Assembly (NCBI GenBank): GCA_944470555.2
Contig: OX104131.1
Span: 15,244,515-15,308,514, forward strand
Length of the DNA: 64,000 nucleotides
Origin: Heterobilharzia americana
Lineage: Eukaryota; Platyhelminthes; Trematoda; Strigeidida; Schistosomatidae
Direction of reading: 5' to 3'
Shown: piece after piece, positions 12,726 through 24,494 of the stretch
How the letters are laid out: every line of letters begins with the position of its first letter
Numbering within the stretch: the first letter of the stretch is position 1
The notes under the pieces: model-generated
Told to the model about the DNA's origin: nothing
The model's database searches: none
What the model saw: only the letters and a program-made list of their open reading frames with translations
Made by a program: the position numbers and the translations under genes

Positions 12726-13142
12726 GCTGAAGGACAACGTCTCTATGGAATTTATGTTAAAGAAATTGTGCCGAATGGGGCTGCTGATCGCGATGGCCGT
12801 TTAAAAACTGGTGATCAAATTTTAGCCATCGGTAATACAAGTCTCATCGGTTGTGCCCAGTCAGATGCTGTGGCGAAAATCTCTAAACAGAGTAGACCAG
12901 ATGATGGTGTACAATTAATAATTGCAAGAAAAGCAGCCCAATATCATAAAATTATTGAGTTGATTCGACCTGCAACAACAGCAGCAACAACAACAACTGC
13001 TACCACTGTCAGTAGTATTAATAACCATGCTGGCATTGTTAATCATGACAACCGACGTTTACAATCAGCTGAAATGCATTTAACCACAGAAAATCAACAT
13101 CGTGTACGTGATAAGCCTCATTTTAATCGTAGTCAACCAGAT
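12726..13142 (+). CDS. AFDN: afadin exon 4 of window: PDZ domain body and start of linker
   Basis: Acceptor caacag|GCTGAA and donor GAT|gtaagt give 139 codons, phase 0 to 0 (model residues 308-446). LYGIYVKEIVPNGAADRDGR, LKTGDQILAIGNTSLIG and DAVAKISKQ line up block for block with the afadin PDZ (LGIYVKSVVKGGAADVDGR, LAAGDQLLSVDGRSLVG). The signature GAADxDGRL..GDQ is fully kept. In afadin this PDZ binds the C-termini of nectins. After the domain, a helical RKAAQYHKIIELIR segment matches KQGAIYHGLATLL, and then a Thr/Ala/Asn/His-rich linker begins. Confidence 0.97.
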
Positions 13143-13699
13143 GTAAGTTATTAGTTTTACCATACACACCAAATATTTTTTTTCTGAATAATCTTCATGA
13201 CGGATAAAGTCCGGTTTGTATAAGATGGCTAATTAATTATAATTATGCAGCCCAATCAAAACAGTGTTTGACCAAAGGAGGCTTTTGACAGCTTGTCTGT
13301 ATTCTTAATCATACCTAATTTAGAATATTTTGGAATACTTACAATAATTATCGGTCTAAAAGCTTTTTTTCTGACTTCCCTACCCACTGAAAATTTAAGT
13401 GATTTATATTACACTACCTACTATCAATATAGGTAGTATATTAAAATGTGAAGAAAATAAAATTTGTACAATTGTTTTACTGAGGTTGAAGAACACAAAA
13501 AGAACAGTATTCGCCGGATTCTCATCATCTGTACACAGATGAAATAAATAAGTAAAACGGACATTCTCACTGAGTCAGAAAGGAAAAATTTTCAGGAATA
13601 ACTATATTTTCGGCGATATTTTTCTCAAAAGCTGCACATCTGAATTTAAATGTTTCAGTCTGGTTCGACAAGCAATAATCTTCAGTAGATTGTGCTGAG

Positions 13700-14640
13700 T
13701 AAAATACGAGTAAGGGTTACGTAGGAAATTGTACTGAGGAAATTCTTGAAAATGAAACGAAGAAGCCTGCCTTACTGCACTAAAGATTTTCCCCGAATTG
13801 AGTTAAAATATTTTAATCACTTGCCCTGATAAAGTAGCAGGTTCATTTCTACCTGATCGACAGAACTTTAAGGAAAAAAATGATGAATATACTATTGGGA
13901 AGCATCAACTTTTCGAAACGTGATGGTGAAAGTAACAGAAGTTCTCAAATGAATGGAAAACAACTTCATGATTATAACTGATCGGTTTAAAAGACTGAGA
14001 ACTTATGGATTTATTACTCCTAGACTATATGGTTTATCCAAGGTCCATAAATCTGGAATACCTCTGCATCTCACTTTCGATAAGTCAAGTTCTCCTAACC
14101 AGTCAATAGCTCGATGGATCTCACAAGTTCTTGAGCCAATCTAATGACAAATGTGTTAGCGTTCTGTTTATGATACGTGTGAATTTGTTGATGCGGTAAC
14201 CAGTTTTAATTCTTCCAGGATGGTAGTGGTACCGTCAAATGTTAATCCCTTATTCACTTATGTACCACTCACAGAAGTTGTATACCTTCTATGCCATCAT
14301 ACTGACACAAATGTCGTAGGTGTTGGGCTATCTACCGCCTAATTAAAACAACTGATCGTGAGGTGTATACTGAATGCACAATTTAGCTTTCATGGACAGA
14401 TGTCTCGAAAAGGAGCTGGCATAGCTCTGCAATCTCCTTTGAACCTATTACTAGCTGATTTCTTTAAGATCAGCATCGAGAATTGTAGCCTCAGGCCAGT
14501 GATCAACCAGCTGAAATTATATAAGGAATATGTTGATGACACCTTAAAAAAAGTGAAAATGTATGTGATACAGAATTAATGCTGAAGTACTTTAGTCATT
14601 ATCATCCATCACTAGGGATTACAATAGAAAAAAAAGTAGA
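13700..14640 (+). mobile_element. Penelope-like element fragment 1 (reverse transcriptase remnant)
   Basis: The frame at 13953-14144 contains LRTYGFITPRLYGLSKVHKS, the PLE signature block (RPRLYGLPKTHK). After a disrupted stretch, the frame at 14358-14579 has the palm region (the GxAxxSPLxxLLADFF block) and the catalytic LYKEYVDD motif. Frameshifts and stops separate the blocks, so this is a pseudogene. PLE reverse transcriptases are telomerase-related and usually have a C-terminal GIY-YIG nuclease. The element runs sense to the host gene. Confidence 0.75.
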
Positions 14641-14659
14641 ATCGAAATTTTCATGACAA

Positions 14660-16130
14660 GATATTCGTATTATTAAACTCTTTTGTTGATTACCTTAGTG
14701 ATATTAATATCAATACAAGAGATTTGTTTCTTTCGTGTCAGCTCTCTATATACCAACATGTCTGTATCTAAAGACATTGACACTCTTTGTGGCCATATAT
14801 CTTCCAGTAATTCTTCTTTCCGTATCCCTTCAACAAGTTTCAAAATGCTGGTATTAGTGTGTAGTGGTAACTTTCATTTCATATTTGAAGGGGAACATTT
14901 TCAACAAATGGATGATATGGCTTTTGGAATTTCCCTAGGATCATTACTAATTGATATTTACATCTTATGTATTGAAGGCTTGACTGGTGACCTCATTAGT
15001 GAAGTTACTCTCTATAAGAGATATGTTGATGATATAATTGTGATATGTGACAGGCATGAAGATGTGATACGTTTGTAAAAAGACTTAACACCGTACAAAA
15101 CAATATACTCTTGGCATGTTCTACGATATACCCCTGAATCGTGGGAAAGATGGTTCAATAAAACTGTCGATATATAGAAAACTTACCTGGATTGGTCCCA
15201 TAGCTTTTATCCAAATCAATACCAGAGAGGTTTCGTAATGTGTATATTCAAAAGGATTCAATATATCTCTACGGAAGACTAAATGCATGATGATATCAAA
15301 ATATTAACTGGAAAATTAGTGCAAAATGAATATCCAATAAACTTCATAAATCAATGTAAAAATCGACCATCTTTGAAACCTACTCTGTATTCTGTTTCGA
15401 AATCCATTAATATTGCGTTATTGTATAAGGGGGAATCTAACAGCGCAGTTTTAAAACGAAGGCTAAGGTCTGCTATTAGTAAAACATGCTGTACAGATAG
15501 ACTTATCGTAGTTGAGATGACCAAACACATGCTGCAACACATACCTCAACAATGTGTAAACGATAGCGTCACATCCCACTGCGTTTATCAATTTGAATAT
15601 GTGTATGAACACGAACATAGGGAGGACCAATCAAGATATGCACTTGAGGTTCAGGGAGTATGTACTATAATGGCTACAGAAGCAGCAGAATTCATAAACA
15701 TTTATAAGTGCAGGTGGCAGACAACCATCATCGTCCATTGCAAAGCATACTATTGATAAAGGTCGCAGAAATGATATTAAAATAGCCTTTCGAGTTTTGT
15801 ATCGAAAATGTCACTGGTGAATACTTAGTAATCTTCTTGGTTGCGACTAGCAGAGGAATCCGCAAGGCACGCTTCGTCCTATTTGGGACCAGTCAGCCGG
15901 ATTCACCTGCACCCTAGTGAGTGTTGTTCCCACTGGGACCCATCGCTTCAAGCACTAAGGCGCCATCTACTAGGCCACGGAGGCACGATAGTCACCTCTT
16001 GTATAACGGGTTTTAGTTACGAATATTTATTGATGTGCTTAGATTTTCTGAAGCAGTAGCCACAGAAAAATTCAAGCATCCATTGTGTGTTCAAAAGCCG
16101 TTTGTACTCACACTAAAGCTACCCTGTTTA
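14660..16130 (+). mobile_element. Penelope-like element fragment 2 (RT palm to GIY-YIG region)
   Basis: The frame at 14683-15078 carries VSSLYTNMSV, a palm block and LYKRYVDDII (RT motif C). The frame at 15283-15756 carries the thumb and linker (EYPINFINQC, LLYKGESNSAVLKRRLRSA) and then CVYQFEYVYEH, where PLEs have the CxYxFxCxC entry to the GIY-YIG nuclease; the second cysteine cluster is lost. After a nested SINE, the end of the ORF (HPLCVQKPFVLTLKLP) reads at about 16075-16125. Several frame breaks mean it is inactive. It directly follows another YVDD-bearing fragment, so two copies lie in tandem. Confidence 0.75.
15835..16015 (-). mobile_element. Sm-alpha-like SINE nested in a PLE, hammerhead relic
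   Basis: On the minus strand the order is the tRNA-like head (GGCCTAGTAGATGGCGCC..., box-B-like region), then CCGGCTGACTGGTCCCAAAT, AGGACGAAG and GGATTCCTCTGCTAG. This matches the schistosome Sm-alpha hammerhead (CTGATGAGTCCCAAATAGGACGAAAC...GGATTCCACTGC). Helix II is intact. The core CTGATGAG has become CTGACTGG and GAAA has become GAAG, so no self-cleavage is expected. Confidence 0.7.
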
Positions 16131-16229
16131 TCTTCAAATCTTAACATTCTCCCTTCATTACCTTTCTGAGCACTGAATTCCTTTATATCATATTTGTCCT
16201 TCCCCCACTTTTAGTTTTCATATAAAATG

Positions 16230-17050
16230 CCTTAACAAGTAAATGTGTAATCAGACTGTTCTAAATGTACAGAGCTAATCCATCACATTTTTCAGATAAT
16301 CTAAGTTTTCTAATTGCGTTTTCAAAATTCACATAAGGGACTTATTGTTTCATACTGTACAACTTATAAAGATAAATTTGCTGAAAGGGATTTCCTGTAT
16401 TGAATTATCCATTCTATAAAAAGGACTTCATCGTTAAACCATGGGTAGAATTTTGTGCTGTGTGAACCCTCATTGTTATGGATAGCATTCGAGTGCAGTG
16501 TTCTTTTACGATGATTTCCTATTTCGGTTAGTGAATCCAAAATACATTCTAACTCATTTTTTAGTATCATCTTAACAGATTTTCCTTACTCTGACTGTCG
16601 AATGCATCGCTAAATTTCGTTTATATCGTATAGGTATAGAACTAAGGAGGTGTATACATTAACATGTATATCTATTTCCTTTCTACACACTTATACAGAC
16701 TGAACTATATCCTTTTCGACTTATGAGAACATTAAAGAAGTCTAGCTTGTCATGTTCTGCTTTGCAAGTGAAGACGGTACAACTGACTAGGCAACTTAAA
16801 CGATGTATTACCAAACACCTACCTACATCGCTGGAATAAAAAGCGGTTAAATGTATTCTAAGCTTTATTTTATCGAACCTAGTTGATGATGGTCACAGAA
16901 ATGACAAAATGAAAGCGTTTCAGGTGATTTATCGTATTTCAAACACACCTGAGGCTAAAGGAATGCAACTTGGAGATCCGATCCGAACAAAATCGGTCCA
17001 GCCTTTATCTTTGCTCATACTAGGGAATAATTAATGAAGGATTTTACCTA
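16230..17050 (+). mobile_element. PLE 3' UTR and further PLE ORF fragment
   Basis: The region around 16280-16345 has acatttttcagataatct..ttctaattgcgtt, the PLE 3'-terminal motif also present in the palindrome at 7196-7295. At 16880-17000 a frame reads HRNDKMKAFQVIYRISNTPE, which parallels the GRRNDIKIAFRVLYR of the copy at 15755-15810. This is therefore another PLE C-terminal piece, truncated and out of frame with anything upstream. Confidence 0.6.
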
Positions 17051-18169
17051 CAGATTTTAAAATGCTCTTTTCTATCCTATTTTGTCACCTCTTTCACACC
17101 CCAAACTCTATTCACGTTCAAACTTTATTGATTCCTCAGTATTGCGTAACCTTATTGTCGTGTTTCAAGCTCTAACCTACTTTGTTTGTCTGTCCGAACA
17201 CCTGCCTCCACTATCTTGTGGTTGTCAGTATTCTGATCATCCTCTATACTATCACTCGTCTTATTATTCTAACCTGAACACCTGTTATCGTTAACTTACA
17301 ACTCATGTTTGGTCGGTGTATATTTTGTATGCTTGTGAAAAGCCATGTGTGTTCAAGTAAAACCTGAGGAGATCTAACTGGAAGCAACATCGTTCGATTG
17401 CATATCTTGTTAAAATTAAACTATTTGACAATGTTAATAAATAAGTATGAGTTGTAATCAAGATGTGAACAGGGGGGATAAATGCTCATCAGTTAGGAAG
17501 AAAATGAGAATTTTCTAGCTGATTCAAGGGGTTATGTCATCATATTAAGATCAAGAAAGGATTAAGCAGGCTTAGATCTTTGCAAATTTGATGACTCGTT
17601 GTATAGCTAGAATTTCAAGAATACAAAGGAAACGGTCCTTCAAACCCTTTGAAAGACTACCTTTAAATCTGTGGACCGCGGTAGAACTATTTTCCAACTG
17701 TCTACCAAGTGTTGTACAGTGTAGGTACTGGTCGATCTTCATCTGCCTTCACTCAGATCTGTTAGAAGATGTTGTCATCAGCATCGGACCACCCGTTTTC
17801 ACTTAAGCCCTGTGTATCCAACTCCACAGCAGTAGGTGAATTGATGTATGCACGTGGATTCGATTAACCGTGAGTTTGTCTTTAGTATATGTGTTAATCA
17901 TTGAGCGGCTAGTACAGGTGATTCACGCAGTGGGTGTATAGAGCATCCTTTAAGCAGCTTTCGCTAGTCCGCATTTTGAAACCTCACCCTCTGTACACCT
18001 CTTAAATTTTAAATTCAAAAGCTGTTTCTTCTTCAAACCAAGTTACTGATGCGTAGCAAGCGGACTCAGAGTTTTATCTACAAGTTTTTCTTGCCATCGC
18101 AGGAATTGAATTGCTTCTTCACAAGCACCAGGGTTATCAACCTTTGAGATCTAAGGGGAAAGGAAGCCG

Positions 18170-18330
18170 ACTGATGCTACTTGTGGGTGGTGGTTATCAG
18201 TAGAGTCCAGGACAGGGATTTCGTCCTACTGAGGACTTGTCACCTGCATGTACCTGCTCCAAGTGAGTGACTGCAACCAAGAACCCACTGCTTCAAACTC
18301 CAGAGTGTTACCCACTAGGCTGCTGTGTTA
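18170..18330 (-). mobile_element. Sm-alpha-like SINE, hammerhead relic
   Basis: On the minus strand the tRNA-like head (CCTAGTGGGTAACACTCTGG, GTTTGAAGCAGTGGGTTC) precedes GGTGACAAGTCCTCAGTAGG, ACGAAATCCCTGTCCTGGA and CTCTACTG. Helix II and the GAAA box remain. The CTGATGAG box is altered to GTGACAAG. Confidence 0.65.
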
Positions 18331-19419
18331 CCATGTATCCAAGTTGGAGCCCATATGTCAATAATGACCAACCCATTCGGTGTCATGAACGACGGGAAAA
18401 TGCAGGCTATACTACCGAAGGGAAGCAGATTTAATTTCTTTTTCTGCTGATGAGAACCCAGCTATATAAGTTTCAGTATTTGTTTATTCCCCTTAGTTTT
18501 TTGATGAATGGATCTCTTAAGTGTCTCATCATGTCTTCTTGCTAACAGTACGTCTAAGAATGTTATTTGTGAATATGATTCCGTCTCTATTGTGAACTTA
18601 ATTGAGGAGCAAGATTCATCAATTCATTCATTACTGGCTGCAAGTCGGAATTTTTATCAAAAGCAACTACTGTTCTACCAGCGTATCTTTTCTGGAGTTG
18701 AATCTAGTTGATAAATGGGTCAAGCATAGGACAAATGTTCAAACAGTTCACTTGTACGAGGACGTAACTGATTTCCTATGCACTACTCATTAATGAACAG
18801 AGTAGTGTGTTGGGTTATAATAATTCCCTCTTACGAATAGTTTCAGATAATTGTTACTACGATTACGAAAGCATGAAATCGGTGCTGATAGTATACTCAT
18901 ATAAATTCCATCATTTATCATTGTGAAATCAACGTAACTAATACAAGTTATCTTAATCTAAAGCAAGTCGTAATCACCAAGTTGAAAAAATCTCTGGAAC
19001 GATGAGTGAATTATTGTCGTCTATCTATGTTCCCGCATAGAACTATAAACTTTGGTAATCACTCGATGCTTTCATACTCATGACCGGTTCACTGACCGGA
19101 TGATTTCGTTCCAGAGAATTGGTGATTATCTAAGATTGCGATCTCAGTACTATGATTGGTCTTCTAGAGTAAATTAGACTTGGAAAATACCCTCCAAAGA
19201 CTTCTGATCATATGTACATCCGGTGGTCACATGCACAGGGAGGACCTGTCAATCTAATACAAATGATGACCATAGAGCACATTTTTAAAATGTCTGCAAC
19301 CAATCGAATGATCCCATTGACCCAGGCAATGGATATCCAAATTCATGCATAGCTAAATCTATCGAAAGATTCATCACTTTGCTTCTCTAAAAATGTTTAT
19401 AAAACCTTTTTGAGGAACA

Positions 19420-19720
19420 TGATTGGGATTATTGAAGCTCTAGCTACCAAGGAGTTTGGAACTCTTTTGTGTATTCAAAAACAGTTTTTTGTCACATTAA
19501 ACCTGTCTTGGTAATTCAGCTTTAATATTATACTCTTCCCGTCTAGACTAACAATTCGACTCCACATTATATCAATTATTTTAAAAAACTCATTTCCAAT
19601 GCTTCATAGCAATATGTATTCCAAGTAAGTGTTTGATCAGATCTTTTGAAATGTATTGGGCCAATTTGATACACCTTTCAGATAAACTACGTCTTCTCAT
19701 CACTTCTTCGACTTTTTCAA
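19420..19720 (+). mobile_element. PLE 3' end fragment
   Basis: A frame around 19440-19510 reads ALATKEFGTLLCIQKQFF then VTLNLSW and a stop, matching the C-terminal end of the PLE ORF at 16040-16130 (EKFKHPLCVQKPFVLTLKLP). It is followed by a decayed 3' UTR with acacctttcagataaact. It ends about 50 bp before afadin exon 5. Confidence 0.6.
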
Positions 19721-19767
19721 CTAGCTGTTTCAAAACTTTATCATTATTTGTTCATTATACTATCTAG

Positions 19768-20178
19768 CTACGGACAGAAAATCTCCAGAATATTCCTGTT
19801 GACAACAGTCATTCAAGAAACAGAGACAGGAAGAGTAACGACAGTAATCCTCCTCAGCGTCATCATCATAAACAACAACAAAACGAACAACAATCACAAC
19901 ACACTAACTATACTAGTAAGCCAGAAAACGGCTACACTGCCCGAAATTATCATCATTATACCGTGAACAAATCAAGACAATCAGATCAAAAAAAACAACA
20001 AATTGGTGGTTCACTCAGTCGTTCTACTCCGTCCCTGAACTTAGCTGAAGTTGGAATAAATGAAGAAGTTGTTGAACAAGACAAGAATGAAAGCTATACA
20101 GATGAGAATCGAAGAACAAGTCATCGAGTAAAACGTTCATCAAGAAATCGGACATATCTTCCAGGGAAAATTGATAGG
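19768..20178 (+). CDS. AFDN: afadin exon 5 of window: disordered linker
   Basis: Acceptor tatctag|CTACGG and donor AGG|gtataa give 137 codons, phase 0 to 0 (model residues 447-583). It is hydrophilic and low in complexity, with runs of HHHKQQQNEQQSQ and NYHHY and a basic end (HRVKRSSRNRTYLPGKIDR). I see no fold. The LSRSTPSLNLAE tract looks like a Ser/Thr phosphorylation-type linear motif, which is an inference only. Placement rests on phase agreement with exons 4 and 6. A different frame, open from 19748, is a shadow. Confidence 0.85.
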
Positions 20179-22240
20179 GTATAATATTATTTGAAAATTT
20201 TTAATTCTGTTGCTTAGTCGCCGTAAAGGATAAAAAATAATGATGTGATTATCAAGCTATTTATTGCTTGGGGAATAAATTACTTGAATGCTAGAAATTA
20301 GCTGGTAGTAGGTGACTACTTATAGGGAGTCAGGTGATATTTTCAGGCTGTGAGCATCCTTGGTGAATATATATTGTTGTGTTAACCTCAGTTGCTATAA
20401 ACTGTCAGATGCAGTGTTCATAAAATAATGTTGTATTCATCACGTCCACGAAAGGTTTATGCATAGGATGATACTTTTGAAAGTGATTACAAACTGTGAT
20501 GCCCATCTTTATATTTCTCACAGTTGCTTAGTTTCTCAGCTGCCCAGCTGAGGTGTCAACGGGCTTTCTGCTGGAAACTCCCTCGTCAGGATGATAAGGT
20601 GTGATAACACAAAAGTGCCACAAACTAATGAAATATACTACTGAACAACTTGAGTAGTTAGTAACTCTGCAAGCCGATCTGTAGATTTCATCAACCAGAT
20701 CAGAGTAACCTAAGTACTGCATGAACGTTTGGTTCGTTTTAGGTCGAGCTTATCAGCAGTCTAACCGGAGAAATCAAGCTCAAAGAGATGGCCTGATTGT
20801 TCGCATCATCTGAATCTAACTAGCTGACTTGTATGGACCAGTATCCATAAAATAGGATTTTCAACTAGCAAGTGATTGATGAATTTGTTCAGCTGCACGG
20901 CCGTCTGGTGTTTAGATCACTCTGATCTGGCTGGGGAAGTTTACAGGCTAGCTTAAGTGACTTCCGACTACTAAAGTTGTTCAACAATATATTTCGTAAG
21001 TTTATGCATTTTGGAATCCTTTAATTTCTCATAGACCTATTTGTAGTGAATGTTGCGACAAAATGATAAGCTTTTAACTTTGGTACTACGTAAAGTGAAA
21101 CTACTGTTCATGATCCCACCAATCCTTAGAATCATTTGTTCACCCATTTAAAGGTAGATATCATATATATCTACCACGTTGTCATAAACCGATTCACCCT
21201 TTTGGTGAAATGAAACTGCCTGAGACCTCCTAGTCAGTACAGGTGTCTGACACCTTTATATGATAAAACTGTGTTTATCTGAAGAATAGGTTAATATGTA
21301 TTGATTGGTCACAGAAGTGCAACCAATTTCATGTTATCTAGTCCTGAGTGCAGACCGAATTCCACCGATCATATTCGCAATATGGCAACCAAGCTAGGAA
21401 GCTCAGCATCGCGGTGTACATAAGTAGACGTTAGTTGGTTGGAGGCAATCGGCAGGAAGCCCTGGACGATGATGGCACAAAAATTGTGAAAAGGATGAAT
21501 ATACAATTATATCCCTCAAACTTACAATTCAGCCACTGAGCTAAATGATACGACCTTACAATAACTACTAGAAGTCTGTAGTCAAGTATTTTAGTATACA
21601 ATAAGATTGTTCAGTTCCTCATATAAAACTTTAGTTCCTTGAAGCCTTTTATAACCAGTCGTGTTGCTCCCAAGGTTAGTAAAGGCTATGAACGAAGTTT
21701 GTGAGGCATGTTTCATCCGGTATGAAACCCATCAGCCATTAGTACTTGTGTGTTTGTATCCGTGTTTCGGAATTTTTGACGAGAATTGAAGTGAGAGTTC
21801 ATCGATCTAAAAGCATTGGTATCGTGCATTATATTAGGCTACTGAGTGACAATATTCACCATTTGTTCAATGAATGGTTGTTATCATTATTATAACCCAA
21901 TTATTGATTTTCGTGACTTAAATGACTAACCATTCCATTGACTCTGAGTATTGATTTGCCAACATCAATACTGATGATAGTCTTTCAAGGACTTTCAAAT
22001 GATAGTATTAATCTATAATGAAACAATGATTCATAAATCTGCTGTTAACCACTAGCAAGTAACAATGAGTCCTGCCAATAGTGAAAAATCTACTCATTTA
22101 TGAAATTAGACAGTGTTCACTGCCTAATCTGTACTTTTCTCTGTATATATTTCATATGAAGAGTAGCTACGATCTGAATGTTATTTTTTGGATAATCAAT
22201 AATCTATTTTTCTTATTATCTCTTAATTATCAATACCTAG
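20179..22240 (+). other. afadin intron 5
   Basis: This intron is about 2.1 kb. It contains an antisense family-A fragment at about 21300-21480. I see nothing else assignable. Confidence 0.6.
21300..21480 (-). repeat. family-A repeat, partial antisense copy
   Basis: The sequence gtcctgagtgcagaccgaat, tggcaaccaagctagg and gttagttggttggaggcaat is the reverse complement, with changes, of the tail of the 3830-4420 copy. The nearest relative is 25790-25985. Confidence 0.55.
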
Positions 22241-22943
22241 CCTCAGAGTGTAGGTCCAAGATCCACATCAGAAGTTGATCGACAGCGTATTCATTCGCAG
22301 TCTACACCAAGTTCACCATCATCGTTGGTTACAACCACATCATCATCTGAATCAGATATTGTCGTGAATGAACCAGACGATGATAACGAACAGTATCGCA
22401 GTAATTCTCGTCTTCAAAATCATCATCATCATCGTAACTTTCAGTCTACACATAAACAACAGGAATTAAATCAAGGCACTAGTAGAACGGAAACATCAGC
22501 TGAATCTTTACGACAGCATAAAAATAAAAAACTTTCCTCATCTCCATCACTACCAACTCATCATATTCATGCAAAGTTCCAGTCACAACCAAACATCTCA
22601 AAAAACATAGACGATATCATTGAAAATGCTAATAACAATAATAATAATAATAATAATAGTGATAATAAAAATTCCCCAGTGAATAGTGATGCTGCGTATC
22701 CATCTTATCGTCATCATGAAAAGCCTTTACCGATGGTAGAATCCGTTTCTAATGAATTTACAAGTTTGGAATCTGTTAGTAGTCAACAAACTGTTTGCAG
22801 TTTAAATGAATCACAGCCAATTACAGATAACTATAATCATAGGATGAGGGCAAATAGTCATGAAACTCGACGTGTTCGCCATCAACCGCCGCCGCCACCG
22901 CCACCACAAACATCTCAACCGTCAAATGCACCATTGAACCATG
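22241..22943 (+). CDS. AFDN: afadin exon 6 of window: long low-complexity linker
   Basis: Acceptor tacctag|CCTCAG and donor CATG|gtaggt give 703 nt, phase 0 to 1 (model residues 584-817). The peptide starts PQSVGPRSTSEVDRQRIHSQ. It includes a 9-residue Asn run encoded by AAT/AAC triplets (about 22630-22656) and a 7-residue Pro run (about 22888-22908) that could serve as a profilin, SH3 or EVH1 ligand; afadin tails carry such proline clusters. It is largely disordered, with many His/Ser/Asn residues. This is the largest exon in the window. Confidence 0.88.
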
Positions 22944-23988
22944 GTAGGTTTGGTTATTTGTGATATCTTTTTCTTTTCTAATAAAGACCCGTTAAATTTA
23001 GACTCATGAATAAGACTGTTCAACGTTTTGAGCGTCATGTCTAGGCCGCTATCGAGACATCCTTTGATACGTGGTGGAAGCCTGTTCAATATCAGAAGAG
23101 AGAAATATTCATTCGTAATGGATAATAGTGATAATCTTTACTCACCACTGAGGTAGTGACTCAGTATGACCAGTCTTATGGGAACCTTAAACTCCTGACT
23201 GCGATGATAATGGTTATTCAGCTAAATAGAAGTCATTTTCATCTATGTCTATACGCAATTTGAAAGCGAAACAATACACTTTATGGATTTTGTCGACTAC
23301 AATTAAGGGTGAGAAATGAAAACTTCCTAATTCTAATTCCCTCAACACTCTACTCTCAACTCTGTATATGCATCTAGTTGAAGAGACATCGACCGGTGAC
23401 TGACTTGACAGTATAGTGAGAACCAGGCAGTGTAATTGGTTTCAGTCATGCTATGCAGATCTCCAGGGCCGAGTTGGATACTTTACAGTTCTCTTCATGA
23501 CCTTGAACAACATTGGAGTGACTTCATGAAATAAGGCCACACATCAGACAGACCATCTGTAAGTTAAGCTTCTGTCTGTCTGTCAGTCAATCTTCCTAGA
23601 GACCATGTGGTTGAAAGACAGTATCTTCTACGTGTGTATGATTGAGTTCTTTGTTTAACACCAAAATTGAGTTATCTTACATAATTGTAATCCATGCTAT
23701 TGCATAACCAGTTAATTGTGTTAGTGTGTTGACGATTGTGCATAAATATCGACTGCATTATACATGTCGGAAAACAAACTAGTTCATTTTGAAGATTATA
23801 ACTGTTTTACGCTGACGCATACGCGCACACATACACTAAATGTATCGTACACATGGATCAGCTGATTGGATGATTAAGTCCAACTTTCAACCATGATCAT
23901 ATGAGTATCCATCACTAAATCAATATTCTGTTATAAAAACGTAAAAAAACAAGAGAAATAATTTGAGGGTAAACTATCTAACGCGTAG
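22944..23988 (+). other. afadin intron 6
   Basis: This is about 1.0 kb of AT-rich sequence. I see no repeat copy or open frame worth naming. Confidence 0.6.
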
Positions 23989-24322
23989 CTGACGACTTAT
24001 CTTTTTTAACTGGCCTTTATCAACACAATTTGATTCGTACAATGTCCAATAGTGATACTTTTCTAAATCAAGATATTTTCTCATATCTTCGTTACAAAGC
24101 TGCAAAAAATGAAATTTTATTGACTACGAAAGATTCTAGAAGTGAGAAAGTTACCTGGCGTGAGACAGACTTGGATCATTGTGAAATACAGAAATCTGTT
24201 GGTAATGGTATTGCTGCTGCTGCTACTGATGATGATGTTGAGGAATGGAGCCAACATAAATGTACAATTAACGGTAAAGCTAAATCATCTGTAAAAATTC
24301 AAGAAGCAGAAGAAATCTCAAG
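23989..24322 (+). CDS. AFDN: afadin exon 7 of window: linker
   Basis: Acceptor gcgtag|CTGACG and donor AAG|gtgaga give 334 nt, entering in phase 1 and leaving in phase 2 (model residues 818-928). The joined codon (G+CT, Ala) is followed by DDLSFLTGLYQHNLIRTM and continues without a stop. This acceptor is the only nearby AG that keeps the frame from exon 6. The content is mixed charged sequence with a short Ala run and DDDVEEW, and no recognised domain. Low TC content before the acceptor makes the 5' boundary less certain than the 3' one. Confidence 0.78.
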
Positions 24323-24494
24323 GTGAGAAATGTTTTTTTCGAAAAATTCCTTTTTCGTGTATTTATCATTATTCCTGGTATCTGAAATTAAAATACTGTT
24401 TGATAAAAAGTTGAGTGTTGCAGATTGAACTGCTATAAACCCTAGCATATCACAGTACTATACTTTAGCCTTTTAAATCCTGTACAGGCCTCTA

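Larger units (their letters stand above)
13143..19767 (+). other. afadin intron 4, rich in Penelope-like element debris
   Basis: This intron is 6.6 kb. From about 13700 to 17050, and again at 19430-19720, most of it is decayed PLE sequence, with a nested Sm-alpha-like copy at 15835-16015 and a separate one at 18170-18330. The frames at 16364-16570 (-), 17588-17806 and 18508-18711 could not be assigned. Confidence 0.65.

Noticed and set aside
12768..13154. ATG at 12768 as a start for a short PDZ protein
   Set aside because: The coding frame continues upstream through the PDZ residues LYGIYVKEIV to an acceptor at 12725, and the preceding exon supplies the GLSI loop.
22325..22963. Stand-alone 212-aa protein
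   Set aside because: The frame is the afadin exon 6 reading frame. It extends upstream to a splice acceptor at 22240 and has a donor at 22944; the start codon is an internal TTG.
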